64,000 nucleotides of DNA from Bromus sterilis (lineage: Eukaryota > Streptophyta > Magnoliopsida > Poales > Poaceae), in NCBI GenBank assembly GCA_950022295.1, contig OX465597.1:59941016-60005015 (forward strand), written 5' to 3'. Below are positions 45,869-56,177 of the stretch, in pieces. Position 1 is the first letter of the stretch. Every line of letters begins with the position of its first letter. The translations under genes and the position numbers were made by a program. The notes beneath the pieces are model-generated. The model worked only from the letters and a program-made list of their open reading frames with translations. It searched no databases and had not been told where the DNA came from.

Positions 45869-47513
45869 ACTCCCCCAAGATTAGACCTCGCTTGTCCCCA
45901 AGCGAAAACTGAGCTCGGTAAACCTGTCCACAAGTTTAGAGAGTGAAGTGTCGATAAATAGAATACGGACAATAAGCATCATGATTTCTTTACCAAACTC
46001 AAACATCCTCAACAACAATCTTCAACTCATAAGGCCCTTATGAAAGAGTAATAACAATTATAATCAATAGTAGGGCTAAGGAAACTCATCAAATCATGGC
46101 AAACATGTCCTTTGGTCAAAGAACAACTAATAGCTTTTACTTTTGCTCTTTCTCTTTATATTTTGATGAGATCAATTGAAGCTTTCGAAAGAACATGCTG
46201 TAAGGCATGAAGTGAAAATGTTAACACAAAGGAAGATGTTTGCTTGGCAGAAGCTTTTGCAAACAACTTACTTATAAAAAGATAATGTCAACAATGATAT
46301 GGCATGGCAAAACTTAATGCAGCATTATATGGATGAATCCTCATCAACATCAAGTGTCTGTTCTCTTTGGGAAAGGAAGAAGTAGGAAACTGGCTCAACA
46401 TAAAAGTAAAGGAAAGGCCTTGTTAAAGGCAAGCAGGGAAAACTCAAGTGCTATCCTTAAATCAAACAGAATGAAAACAAGTTTTGAGAGGTGCATGATT
46501 TGTCAACGAATGCTAATAGATAACTCAATTACTTCTCAGATTGGACAAGTTTCGAGGAACGGCTCCCACACGGGGACGATCACATCCCCGTAATCTCCTT
46601 TGTTTATCACTGCCAAAGTTTTCTGATTTCTCATGAACAAAGCGTGAAGGAGGGTTTGTTTGTTGTAATATCTTTTGTGAGTTGGGCGCACTCATGCCAG
46701 TTCCTCCTCGTATTAGGGGTTTGCAGATTAGACATGCAATCCCGGGATAAAACTTGTCCAACTTAAGAAGATCATGAATTAACTACTACTTCCTCATGAG
46801 CTAAAACAGGGGCACAAAATAGAAGATTTTGAACATCTAAGGATAACACAAAAATTCTATACTTTAGGAGTGGTAGTGGAATACCACGAGTAGGAAGGTA
46901 TGGTGGACTCATATGGAAAATACTGGTTTCAGGGTATGGAAGCACAAGCAGAATTCCGCTTGGTACAGAGGTTTGGCTAGCAAAGGCTTTGAGAGAACAG
47001 ACAATTGATGATGACTTGGATGCAAAGCAATATAAAGCATGAACATTAAAATAAGTATAGCACATCAAGTTGTCTTCCTTGTCAACATAACACTTCAAGC
47101 ATAATAACATAAAGGGTTTGGCTATGTTGCTACTTTGAGAAAATCATGCTTGTTGTTATGACCAAAGCTATGTTTGCCAAGATTAAATAAAGTTTTCAAA
47201 GCCATACCTGAAATAAGATCAATACTCCCCATAAGAATCATCATAAGGTCGATTGTGTGAAGAGAATATCGAGTGCAGCGAAGGGATCAATTGACTTCTC
47301 ATTAATATTCCATCATAGACGACTCCACACTCACGGATACATAACTCTCCAAAAAGGAGTGATAGACCTCAATGCAAACACCTATTTTATAAGATAACTT
47401 CCCTAGACATGATACGACTCTACTTGACTCTAAAAGACAAAGATAAAGATAAAGATACCGGGCACTCCCCCAAGCTTGGGACAAGCTAAGGGGATGCCAT
47501 TACCCGAGGAGAT
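45869..47513 (-). other. C1 non-coding region between ORF3 and the 3' LTR
   Basis: No frame above about 110 codons and none with a recognisable motif. A CTCCCCCAAGCTTGGGA palindrome-like element at 47465-47481 resembles the polypurine tract motif of these elements and sits just after the ORF stop. Confidence 0.5.
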
Positions 47514-48020
47514 TTACTCCTCATTCTTTTTCTTGTTGATCACGTACTCCTTGGCGAAGCGCTTCCATGGCAGCTGTTCTCCAGTCTCAAAGGACATTCC
47601 CGTCTCCAGGATCCTGCACTCAGCACCCAAGCCCATGCGCAGAAACTTTAGTTCATACTCACAGTTCTGGTTCTGCAGATCATAGATCTGTGCTTGAAGC
47701 TCAAAAACTTTTTCTTCTAGTGCGGCCAAACTTGACCACATCTCCTTCATCTCCTTCTTGTGGGAAGCTTCTACTTCGTTCATGATGTCGAAGTTAGCTT
47801 CAACACCACGCTCCACCATCTTCTTGAACTTGAAGACCTTATGTTCCATCTCCTTCAGCCGCTCCTCGGTACTCCCCTCGTTGATTGGTCCCTTCAGATC
47901 CTCCCTATGGAGGTCACCATCCTCCACATGAAGGATCTGGGGGTGCTTCTTCACCTCAGCGAGGTAAGGGTTGATAACGTTGACGACGAACTTGTCCTTC
48001 GGGGAACTTGGGGAAGCCAT
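47514..48020 (-). CDS. Third ORF of Athila-like element C1 (168 aa, coiled coil)
   Basis: A complete frame with ATG at 48020 in good context (CCATGG) and a stop after KNEE. Residues about 60-130 are strongly helical and heptad-like (EERLKEMEHKVFKFKKMVER, then SLAALEEKVFELQAQIYDLQ). This predicts a coiled coil, and no signal peptide or membrane span is visible. Athila elements carry an additional ORF here, sometimes called env-like, but this product shows no envelope-type features. It is preceded by its own TATA-like element and a possible splice acceptor, so it may be expressed from a separate RNA. Its function is unknown. Confidence 0.6.
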   Translation of the reverse strand: MASPSSPKDKFVVNVINPYLAEVKKHPQILHVEDGDLHREDLKGPINEGSTEERLKEMEHKVFKFKKMVERGVEANFDIMNEVEASHKKEMKEMWSSLAALEEKVFELQAQIYDLQNQNCEYELKFLRMGLGAECRILETGMSFETGEQLPWKRFAKEYVINKKKNEE

Positions 48021-48082
48021 GGCACCTAGGTCTAGCTGAAAGATTTTCTGGCAGAAACAACTCGAAAATAAAACACACGAAA

Positions 48083-48245
48083 TCCGGGAAAATATATAGC
48101 AAAAATTTCTGCACAGAAAGGAAGGTAACGACTCAAAGTGGGGTCGGAGACGGACTCCTGGGTGCCCAGGAGGCCTCCCGGCGCGGACAGGGGTGGGGCC
48201 GCGCCAGGGGGGCGCCTGGGCCCCCTGGAGCTGGTCTCCGGCTCC
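48083..48245 (-). promoter_or_regulatory. GC-rich module plus TATA upstream of the C1 third ORF
   Basis: The module at 48160-48240 contains CCCCCTGGCGCGGCCCCACC on the minus strand, closely matching the block upstream of the TATA box in the C1, C2, A2 and solo LTRs. A TATA-like CTATATATTTT (minus, about 48100-48089) lies between the module and the ATG at 48020. TTTCTGTGCAG (minus, ending 48109) also fits a splice acceptor. It could therefore be an internal promoter or a splice site for a subgenomic RNA. Confidence 0.45.
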
Positions 48246-48341
48246 ACTTCGGCCTCAAATTTTCTATATTTTGCAAAAACTCATAATCTGGAACTTTTAT
48301 GGCGGTTCGCGATGTTTCTTTACCGTAATACATACCTTTTC

Positions 48342-48980
48342 TTATTCTGCTTCTGCTGGTGTCTGAAACAGGGCTGCAACATGTTCTTCATGAGTTGTTG
48401 TGTATACAAAATCCACATCAACATTGACAGGGTCTCCTGCTATGTAATGCTTAAGTCTTTGCCCATTCACAACTTGAGGTTTGGTGCCTTCGAAATTGTT
48501 AATCTTGATTGCGCCCGAGCGGTAGACTTCTTCAATATGAAATGGCCCTTCCCAACTGGAAAGTAGTTTACCTGGAGAAAACCTGAAATGGGATCTAAAC
48601 AACAAAACTTTATCACCAACATTAAATTCACGTTTCAGAATCCTCCTATCGTGCCACTTCTTTACCTTTTCCTTGAAAATTTTAGCGCTCCCGTAAGATT
48701 CACTTCTCCACTCATCTAGAGAAGTCAAGTTCATGAGACGCTTTTCACCAGCTAATTTCGGGTCAGCATTAAGCTCTCTAATAGCCCAGAAAGCTTTGTG
48801 TTCTAATTCTAATGGCAAATGGCATGCCTTGCCATAGACCATCTTATAGGGAGACATGCCCATGGGGTTTTTGTAAGCAGTTCTATACGCCCACAAAGCA
48901 TCTCCTAACTTATTTGACCAATATTTTCTATTTCTATTGATTGTCTTCTGTAAGATCATCTTGATCTCTCCATTGGTGAG
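48342..48980 (-). pseudogene. Integrase C-terminal part of C1
   Basis: A 216-codon frame read from the C2 border encodes the end of the integrase core and the C-terminal domain. ALWAYRTAYKNPMGMSPYKM and VYGKACHLPLELEHKAFWAI are conserved across plant Gypsy integrases. RILKREFNVGDKVLLFRSHF and GKLLSSWEGPFHIEEVYRSG form the GPY/F-like C-terminal module. The N-terminal zinc finger and the catalytic Asp residues are absent because C2 inserted at 48981. The first codons (MDVSL) come from the C2 LTR, not from integrase. Confidence 0.88.
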
Positions 48981-50491
48981 TGATACGTCCAAAATGCATC
49001 ACTATTTTATATCGTAATTCATCCTTATTAATTGATATATTTCATATTACGATGATGTTCTTATGTTGTTTTGGATTGTTTTACACAGTTTACAACTTTT
49101 CGGTGCCGAAGCAGCAGACGCAGGATTCAGCCGTAAAAAGTGGATGCTGAGTTGCTGAAGAAGAATACCTCCAAATTACCTGAAAATCGACGGAGGGTAT
49201 TTTTCGAAGGATTAACGAAGACACGCCGAAGAGGGACCAGAGGGGGCCAAGGGGCCCCAGGCGGCCACCTGGCGCGGCCCCACCCTTGGTCGCGCCGGGA
49301 GGGCGCCTGGAGCCCTGGGGCCACTCCCGGCTCCCTCCTCTGGCCTATATACTCTTCGTCGCCCGAAAACCCTAAAAATGAGAGTTTTTTCGGAGTTCCG
49401 CCGCCGCTCCGTGGCGGAAACCTACAGAGAAGAAAAGGGCTCTCCGGCGGGCAGATTCCGCCGAGGAGATCACTTCCCGGAAGGGGAGATCATCGCCATC
49501 GTCATCACCATCGTCACGGGCATCATCGAGATCATCATCAACATCATCCCCAACATCAGCACCATCTTCATCTTCATACAATCTCATCTCACAATTGCAA
49601 CTTGCGTTGTAACTCGTACTATCTATCCTCTCTACTCTACCAGTGTTGATTACTATTTTGTGGTGAATGCTATCGAGTTTTCTTGGAGAAATATTGTTAT
49701 GACCAGATTGTTTACCATCTATTTATCACCTCTGATCATGATCTCTTTTATGTCTTGTGAGTAGTTACTTTAGTTCATGAGGACATAAGAGAAGTCTAGT
49801 TGTTAGTAGTCATATGATGTTTAAGTAATTTGTGTTGTGTGATATTTAAGTTGTGTTGCTATTTTCCTAGTGGTGTTGTGTGAGTCGAACACTCAACACT
49901 TCGCCTTATTAAGGACCTAGGGGAATACATTGTGTATAAAGAATGCTTACGGTGGGTTGCCGGAGTGATAAAAACCTGAACCCCAGTTTGCACACTTTTG
50001 CACAAGGGAATAATGGATCCTTGATCTTATTGCTGTGGTTAGCCTTTGCCTTAATTTCTATCTTGTATTTGCAGATGCTTGCAAGATGTTTAATCATAAG
50101 AGTGCACTTATCTTAGTCTAGAAGGTGTGCTAGCATAGATCCACCCACTCAACACTTATCAGCACAACACTTGTTATCAATACAGAGTATGGCGAAAGCA
50201 CGTGACTACCTCTCCATGTGCCCTCAAGAACGCTTTAGTCTTTATAAGTTTTGTTGCCAGGCTTATCCTTTACTCAGAAGGATTGGGCCACTTGCTGCTC
50301 CTCAACACTATTACTTTACTTTCTTTTATCTTATTGTTGCTTATATCGAAAACCCCTAAAAAGTTATCTTTCAGTGCTTGCAGTTATTCCTTATCCAAAA
50401 TCACTTATCAATACCTTTCGCTCCTCGTTGGGTTCGACACTCTTACTTATCAAAAACGCTGCAATAGATCCCTTACGGTTGTGGGTCATCA
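48981..50491 (+). repeat. 5' LTR of C2 (1511 bp)
   Basis: TGATACGTCC...GGGTCATCA. The TATA box CTATATACTC at 49345-49354 is preceded by the GC-rich block 49245-49335. A (ATC)n-rich leader lies at 49495-49580. It is collinear with the C1 LTR in reverse complement. Confidence 0.9.
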
Positions 50492-50503
50492 AGTACCGTT
50501 TTC

Positions 50504-50521
50504 TGGCGCCGTTGGTTGGGA
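50504..50521 (+). other. C2 primer-binding site (degenerate)
   Basis: TGGCGCCGTTGGTTGGGA. The first 11 bases equal the Asp-tRNA-type site of A1 (TGGCGCCGTTG); the rest has changed, which may weaken priming. Confidence 0.65.
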
Positions 50522-50575
50522 GCATAGCACTATTGGTAAGCGAAGCTGGTAAGGAAAAAAAATGTTGTTTTTATT

Positions 50576-51534
50576 TTGCTGTTGCTGCTCTTTGTCTGTG
50601 TGGACAACCTAGCTATTGGATCGTTTCTTGCGGGGAAACACCCCACATCTGTGGTGGTTGTTCCTCCCCCTTCTCAAATTGTGCCTTATAAAATACCAAC
50701 TGGTATTATCGATTGTGTTTTGGCTAATCGTTATGCAGGAGACAGACATCCGAGTGAACACTTGCTATACTTGTCACAACTGTGCTCACTTAAGCTTGCA
50801 GGTGTATCAATGGAATTTTTCATGAGGAAATTGTTCTCCGTACCGCTTATAGATAAAGCTTCAGATTGGTATAAGCTTCTCGATAACTCTCATTTGCTTG
50901 ATTGGCAAGAGCTTATGTCTCTCTTTTATACCAAGTTTTATCCTCTTCATGAAATTCATCGAGACAGAAATTATATCTATAACTTTAGGTCTCGTGACGT
51001 AGAAAGCATGGCTCAAGCTTTGGGGAGATTGAAATCCCTCATGCTCAAATGTCCTATTCATGAGCTCCCCAAGAAAACTATACTTACAAATTTTTATGCT
51101 AGACTTTATCATCGGGATAAGGAGATGCTGGATGCCTCCTCTAGTGGGGTATTTCAGACGAAACACTTGAAGAAAGATGGGATCTCCTTGAAAGGATCCA
51201 GAAGAATACCGAAGATTGGGAAATAGATAAAGGTATTGAACCCACTATAAATTATGAGCATGATTATATAGAGAGATATGTGAAAACTGATTACTTTAGT
51301 ACCTTTTGCTCTAAGATTGGTCTTGATTCCCATCTGATGATTGATTTTTGTAAGGACTTTGCCTCTCATATTGACTCTGCTAAGAAGAAGAAGCGTCAGC
51401 ATCATAAACCCTTCAAAGAATTACCTATTGATATTCATGTTGCTGACCCTATTTTGCCTACAGTTATATATGAAAAGCCCCCTTTTTCCCGCAAGGATAA
51501 GGGAGCACTCTTTTGTGACAGGCATAATAAATAA
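50576..51534 (+). pseudogene. C2 gag
   Basis: The 216-codon frame 50576-51226 has the Retrotrans_gag core. Its pieces are RYAGDRHPSEHLLYLSQLCS, VPLIDKASDWYKLLDNSHLL, WQELMSLFYTKFYPLHEI and SRDVESMAQALGRLKSLMLK. A frameshift near 51180 leads to a second frame (51280-51534) with a basic stretch (SAKKKKRQHHKPFKELP) and ending before a stop at about 51532. No CCHC knuckle is evident in what remains. Confidence 0.8.
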
Positions 51535-51591
51535 AGTGAGAGAAGAATTGATGAGCCCAAGGACCAGATCAAGGTCGATCTGCAAGTTGCA

Positions 51592-52176
51592 TTGGTTAAG
51601 GATCTTGTTGCTAATGATGCTTTAGATTCCAATATAAATTTTTGTGTTGTTTCCACTAACCTTGTCACAGCCAAGAATAAAGGCCCAATTTCAGGTACTC
51701 CAGTAGTATCTGTTAAAATAGGAGATCACAAATATTACGGGCTATGTGATTTGGGATCGAGTGCTAGCTCTATCCCGAATTCACTTTATCAAGATATCAT
51801 GGGTGAGATTTCACCTTGTGAACTTGAAGAAGTTGATGTTATTATTCATCTTGCAAACAGAGCAACTATCTCTCCTATCGGAATTGTGAGAGACATTGAA
51901 GTCTTATGCGGAAAGGTAAAATATCCTACCGACTTTCTAGTACTTGGTTCAGTAAGGGATAATTTTTGTCCTATTATTTTTGGTAGACCTTTTCTCAGAA
52001 CTTGTGGAGCTATAATAGATTTCAAGAAAGGTAAAGTTTCTGTTGAATTCAATGGTGAGCCATATGAATTTAATTTTTCTAATTTCTCTAAGCAGCCTCG
52101 TGGTACTAATTTGCCTAGTAACGATAAGATTATTGAAGATATTGCTTCCATTGCTATCCCTCCTAATGATCCTTGA
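51592..52176 (+). pseudogene. C2 aspartic protease, cut by A2
   Basis: The frame encodes a retropepsin-like domain: VSVKIGDHKYYGLCDLGSSA holds the active-site Asp (DLGSS, within the variation seen in plant Gypsy elements), and FCPIIFGRPFLRTCGAIIDF is the conserved downstream strand. The final stop codon TGA (52174-52176) is supplied by the first three bases of the A2 LTR, so the apparent protein end is an insertion artefact. Confidence 0.8.
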
Positions 52177-53853
52177 TGTCACGAGAGTTTACTTCTCGCC
52201 CCTCGTTGGTTACCCAAAGTGGAAGGTTCAGATGTAGCGTAGCGGCAATTTCCCTTAGCGAAGATGCTAAGGTTGAGGATCGACTAGTAGGACTCCACAA
52301 TTGACAAGAAGGTGGTGAAGTGAACAATGGCGCCGTTTACAACCTAGGTTGCTAACTTCACCTGGACCTGCATACACAGCAAATAACTTTGCTTCCCAAC
52401 GAGCACAGAGGAGTTGTCAATTCCTCCGGCCTTGTTTTTTACAAAGGATAAAACACATGGGATAATAATGATAGTGATAGCAACAGAAAAGCAAATAAAG
52501 CAGTAAATTGATAGCGGGTGTAAAAAGTATTGGAAATATGGACCGGGGTCCTACGATGTTCACTAGTGATGTCTCTCTCCCAAAAGACGATAAAATAGCC
52601 GTGCGAGGTAAACAAATTACAGGTGGGCAATTGACAGGATTATGTGCGCAAACCAATGCTAATTATGCTATAAATAAAGGAAGAGGCTCAAAATCATGGG
52701 CGGTACGCCAAGACAAGTAGACCGAAATCCAACTGCATCTACCTACTAATCATCCACCTTGAGATATCTATCCAGAACATCTCGCTGGTATTAAGTTGTG
52801 AATCCCACCCAAAGTGTAAACTCAAAGCAACGGAAAACTGCATTAAAGAACTTTGCGTAAAGTAAACAATCCTTGCACCCGCAAGTACAAGCACCGTTGT
52901 TTCCCCCTTGTGGCAACAACACATCCCCTAGACTCATGTTTCTGTCACTCAAGCTAGTCATCGGGGGGCATGAACCCACAATCATGCATAACGCTCGCTC
53001 TTGGAGTCACTACCTACTACTTGGCTAAAACAATAAATAGCAACGGAGAACATGCAATAATTACTCAAGAAAATAAATATGAAAGAGGAGAATCAAATAT
53101 ATTACTCAAACACAATCTGAACATAATCTCATAATCCATCGGATCCCAGCAAACTCAGCATAGCAACAGCAGAAATATTACATATGTGCCTCGATCATGT
53201 AGGGCAGCTCACGAGGTCTAATCCATGAAGAACAATGAGGGGAGGAGAACATCACATAGCTACTGATCATAGACCCATGGTCCAAGGTGGACTACTCACG
53301 GTTCATCCGGGAAGCGTCCATGGTGGTGGAGAAGCTCCCAGAGGTGGTTCCTCCCTCCGGCAGGGTGCCGGGAAGAGGTCTTCTGGTGCTCCCGATCTTG
53401 GAAGCGCGGCGACGGCGTAACAGAGGAGAGATCGCGAAAAATGGTTCCCATCTCGAGGTTTTTGTGTCACGGGGAATAAATAGGCGAAGGGGGCAGCTAG
53501 GGGAGCCACAAGGGGTCCAGGCGCCCCCCTGGCGCGGCCCCACCCTAGGGCGCGCCGGGAGGGCGCCTAGGGCCCTGGTGGGTCCCCTCTGCCCCCCCCC
53601 CCTCGGTGATTCCCGAAGCTTCCTGAACGCTGATTTTTTATTGGATTTTCCTGAATTTTTGGAGCACTTTTTATATGGGGGAAACTTGAAATAGAAAAAC
53701 AACAGAAAACAGGAACTGGCACTGGGGTGCACTGAGTTAATAGGTTAGTCCAAATATGATCAAAAGTGTATGGAAGTTCATCAATATCATAGCAGTATCA
53801 CACAAAAGAGGCATGAAGCAAGCAGAAATTATAGATACGTTTTGGACGTATCA
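52174..53853 (-). repeat. 3' LTR of A2 (1680 bp)
   Basis: On the minus strand it runs TGATACGTCCAAAACGTATC...TCGTGACATCA, collinear with the solo LTR 4440-6119 (also 1680 bp). A TATA-like CTATTTATTCC (minus, about 53483-53473) has the GC-rich block 53505-53590 upstream. Confidence 0.9.
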
Positions 53854-56177
53854 ACATCCCCAAGCTTAATTCCTGCTCGTCCTCGAGTAGGTAAATGATA
53901 ACAAGCATAATTTCTGTGGTGACATGCTAATAACCATATAAGAACTTTTAAGTAAAGCAATCAAGGCATGTAATTCAATTCAAGTCATAATAGGCAAGAG
54001 TCTATATTTAGCATTGAAACAAGCAACATAAGAACATAAAGGGGCAAGAGCTCTCGCTGTCCGTGACTCGAATGTCTCCAAATGGTGTTTGCGTGCAAGA
54101 AGGGGGATAGGGATATAAGAGAGAAAAAGTATTTTTATGTTGAGAACTCAATCTACTAAAGTTTCACACTTGGTCTTCTTTGGAATCTTATCTTGACTCA
54201 TCCCCAAACCACTAGCCAGGTACAAGTCAAAATGATCCACTCCTTTTCGACATTTTGAGCACTCATGCAATGGATGAGCGTAAGCAAGAAAGTTGACACT
54301 TAGGATGGCAAAGAGAGAGTATGGTGGAGGAGGAAGAAAAAAAGGTGTGAAAGGCTCATATCAATGAGTACAGTCATAGGCGAGAAAAGCCAAATGATAG
54401 ATATGATGTGAGGAGTAGGGATTGCCATGCAACGGATGCACATATGAGCTAAGGTAAGCTCTCCAATGGAACTAGTGGGGGTGCATCCAAATTGCTTGCT
54501 CAAGAAGACCTAGAGCTCATTTGAGGAGGCTCATCGTTGGAATATACAAGCCAAGTTCTATAGTGTGAAGGTCCCCACATAGCTATATGCATGAATGATA
54601 ATCTCTATGGAGTACAAGATATAAGATGGAGTACGAGTGTGGATCTCTCAAAAGGAATATTAGTGTGCCCCCTTCTCTCTTTTTATTTCCTTTTCTCTTT
54701 TTTGTATTTTTTTGTGGCCTCAATGGCTCTTTCTATTTCTCTCTCATTTGTCCTCTTTGGGATCTTTTAATTTTTCCACTTTGGGATCTTTTCCTCACTT
54801 TAGGGGCAACACTCTATATATTACAAGAAATATAGAAGATCTTTCACACTTTACAAAGTACTCAAATCATAAAGAAGATGTAACTATCATGATGTATGCA
54901 AATGTATGCCTCTGCCAGTGTAGCAGGATATGCAATGATACTAGCGCGTCATGTAGCAATGATTAGGGAAAATCCAAACTAGCATGCGGCTTATCGATCA
55001 AGCAAGTAGCATGTATGACATGAAGATCAAGTCATGAGAAGATGGATGTTGCATGGCAATATATCTCGGAAAGGCTATTGAAATGCCTTGATAGGTAGGT
55101 ATGGTGGCTGTTTTGAGGAAGGATATAAGGAGGTTTATGATGACAGAGCGTATCGTGCCAAGGGTTTGGATGTACCGGCGAAGGTGGACGCAAACTCTCA
55201 GAGTGAGAAGGAAGCAATGCACGGCACAGGAGAGGCTAAAAAAATATGGGAAGGTGGAAGTGTTAACTTTAGAATACTCACATTAGTCCAAAGAACTCAT
55301 GCACTTATTATCGGTAACTCTCAATCTAATAAGGAGGTTTCACAAAGAGACAAGTACCCCGAGGAGGAGTGTATGGGGGTTTGGTTATCCTTGCGCATCC
55401 TCGACTCATGGTACGTGAGTGTACTCTAATATTCGACCCCTCAGAAGAGTAGTGATCCATATAGTAGCTAAAGAACTCAACTAATTTTGTAAGATTTGAA
55501 GATAAACACGGATTGCCAAAAATACGACATCTATCACTAATAGGCTAAACCTCTTGACACCAAAAGTCCAAACATTACTCAAAACAATACCTCAAATCTA
55601 TTGCAAGTTACTACTACAAAAGAATAGCAACCTCAATTACCTACTTCAAGTCAAGACACAAAACTCAGTGCAACAGGCAAACTCTCTAAACAAGATAAAC
55701 ATGAAAACTCAAGAGAGTTCCAGCAACAAACTAAACAAAAGCTCTTTAAAAAGATAAGCATGAAAACTAAGAGCTAAACATGACAGCAGCTATGAAAAAG
55801 ATAAAGAACACACACAACAAAGATAAGCATGGAAAGTCCTATGTTGTGTTCTAGATTTGGGAAGTGGAGCGTGTTTCTCTCCCACACAAAGAAAGCTGGG
55901 TTCTAACTTGTTATGAACAGCAAGCAAAGCTAAAGAAAACTAAAAATAAAACCTAAGAGCGAGACGCTCCAAGCATAGCACATAATGCATGAAGTGATAA
56001 AAATATAGTGAAACGAGAGACGAACTGATAATTGTTGATGGAGAAGGGGATGCACGGGGGCATCCCCAAGCTTAGACGCTTGAGTCTCCTTGAATATTTC
56101 TTGGGGATGCATGGGGGCATCCCCAAGTTTGAGCGCTTGACACTCCTGAATCTTCTTTCATCATCTACCCTCGCACA
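52174..56177 (-). mobile_element. Element A2: non-autonomous Gypsy element, 3' part
   Basis: On the minus strand, internal domain 56177-53854 leads to polypurine-like AAGCTTGGGGATGT and the 3' LTR 53853-52174. The internal domain is collinear with 9850-12101 of A1. It contains the twin hairpins (56039-56135) and no proteins. It is cut at 56177/56178 by element D. The LTR, however, is of a different type from that of A1. Confidence 0.87.

Larger units (their letters stand above)
44378..48980 (-). mobile_element. Element C1: Athila-like Gypsy retrotransposon, 3' half
   Basis: On the minus strand the order is: integrase C-terminus (48980-48342), GC-rich spacer with TATA (48245-48083), a coiled-coil ORF (48020-47514), about 1.6 kb of non-coding sequence, a polypurine tract (TCTTGGGGGAGT, complement of 45869-45880) and the 3' LTR (45868-44378). 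The 5' half should lie beyond the C2 insertion at 48981 and is not in the window. Having a third ORF after integrase is typical of Athila-type elements. GCCGA (44373-44377) is the likely left target duplication. Confidence 0.85.
48981..52173 (+). mobile_element. Element C2: Athila-like Gypsy retrotransposon, 5' part
   Basis: It has a 5' LTR at 48981-50491 (1511 bp, same family as C1), a primer-binding site (50504-50521), broken gag, and protease up to 52173, where A2 has inserted. It sits head-to-head with C1, having inserted into C1's integrase. Reverse transcriptase, integrase and the 3' LTR would lie beyond the A2/D nest, outside the window. Confidence 0.87.

Noticed and set aside
48981..50491. 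C1 and C2 LTRs as the two ends of one element
   Set aside because: They are in opposite orientation, and their internal parts (integrase end versus gag-protease) are both truncated at the junction, so they are two elements.
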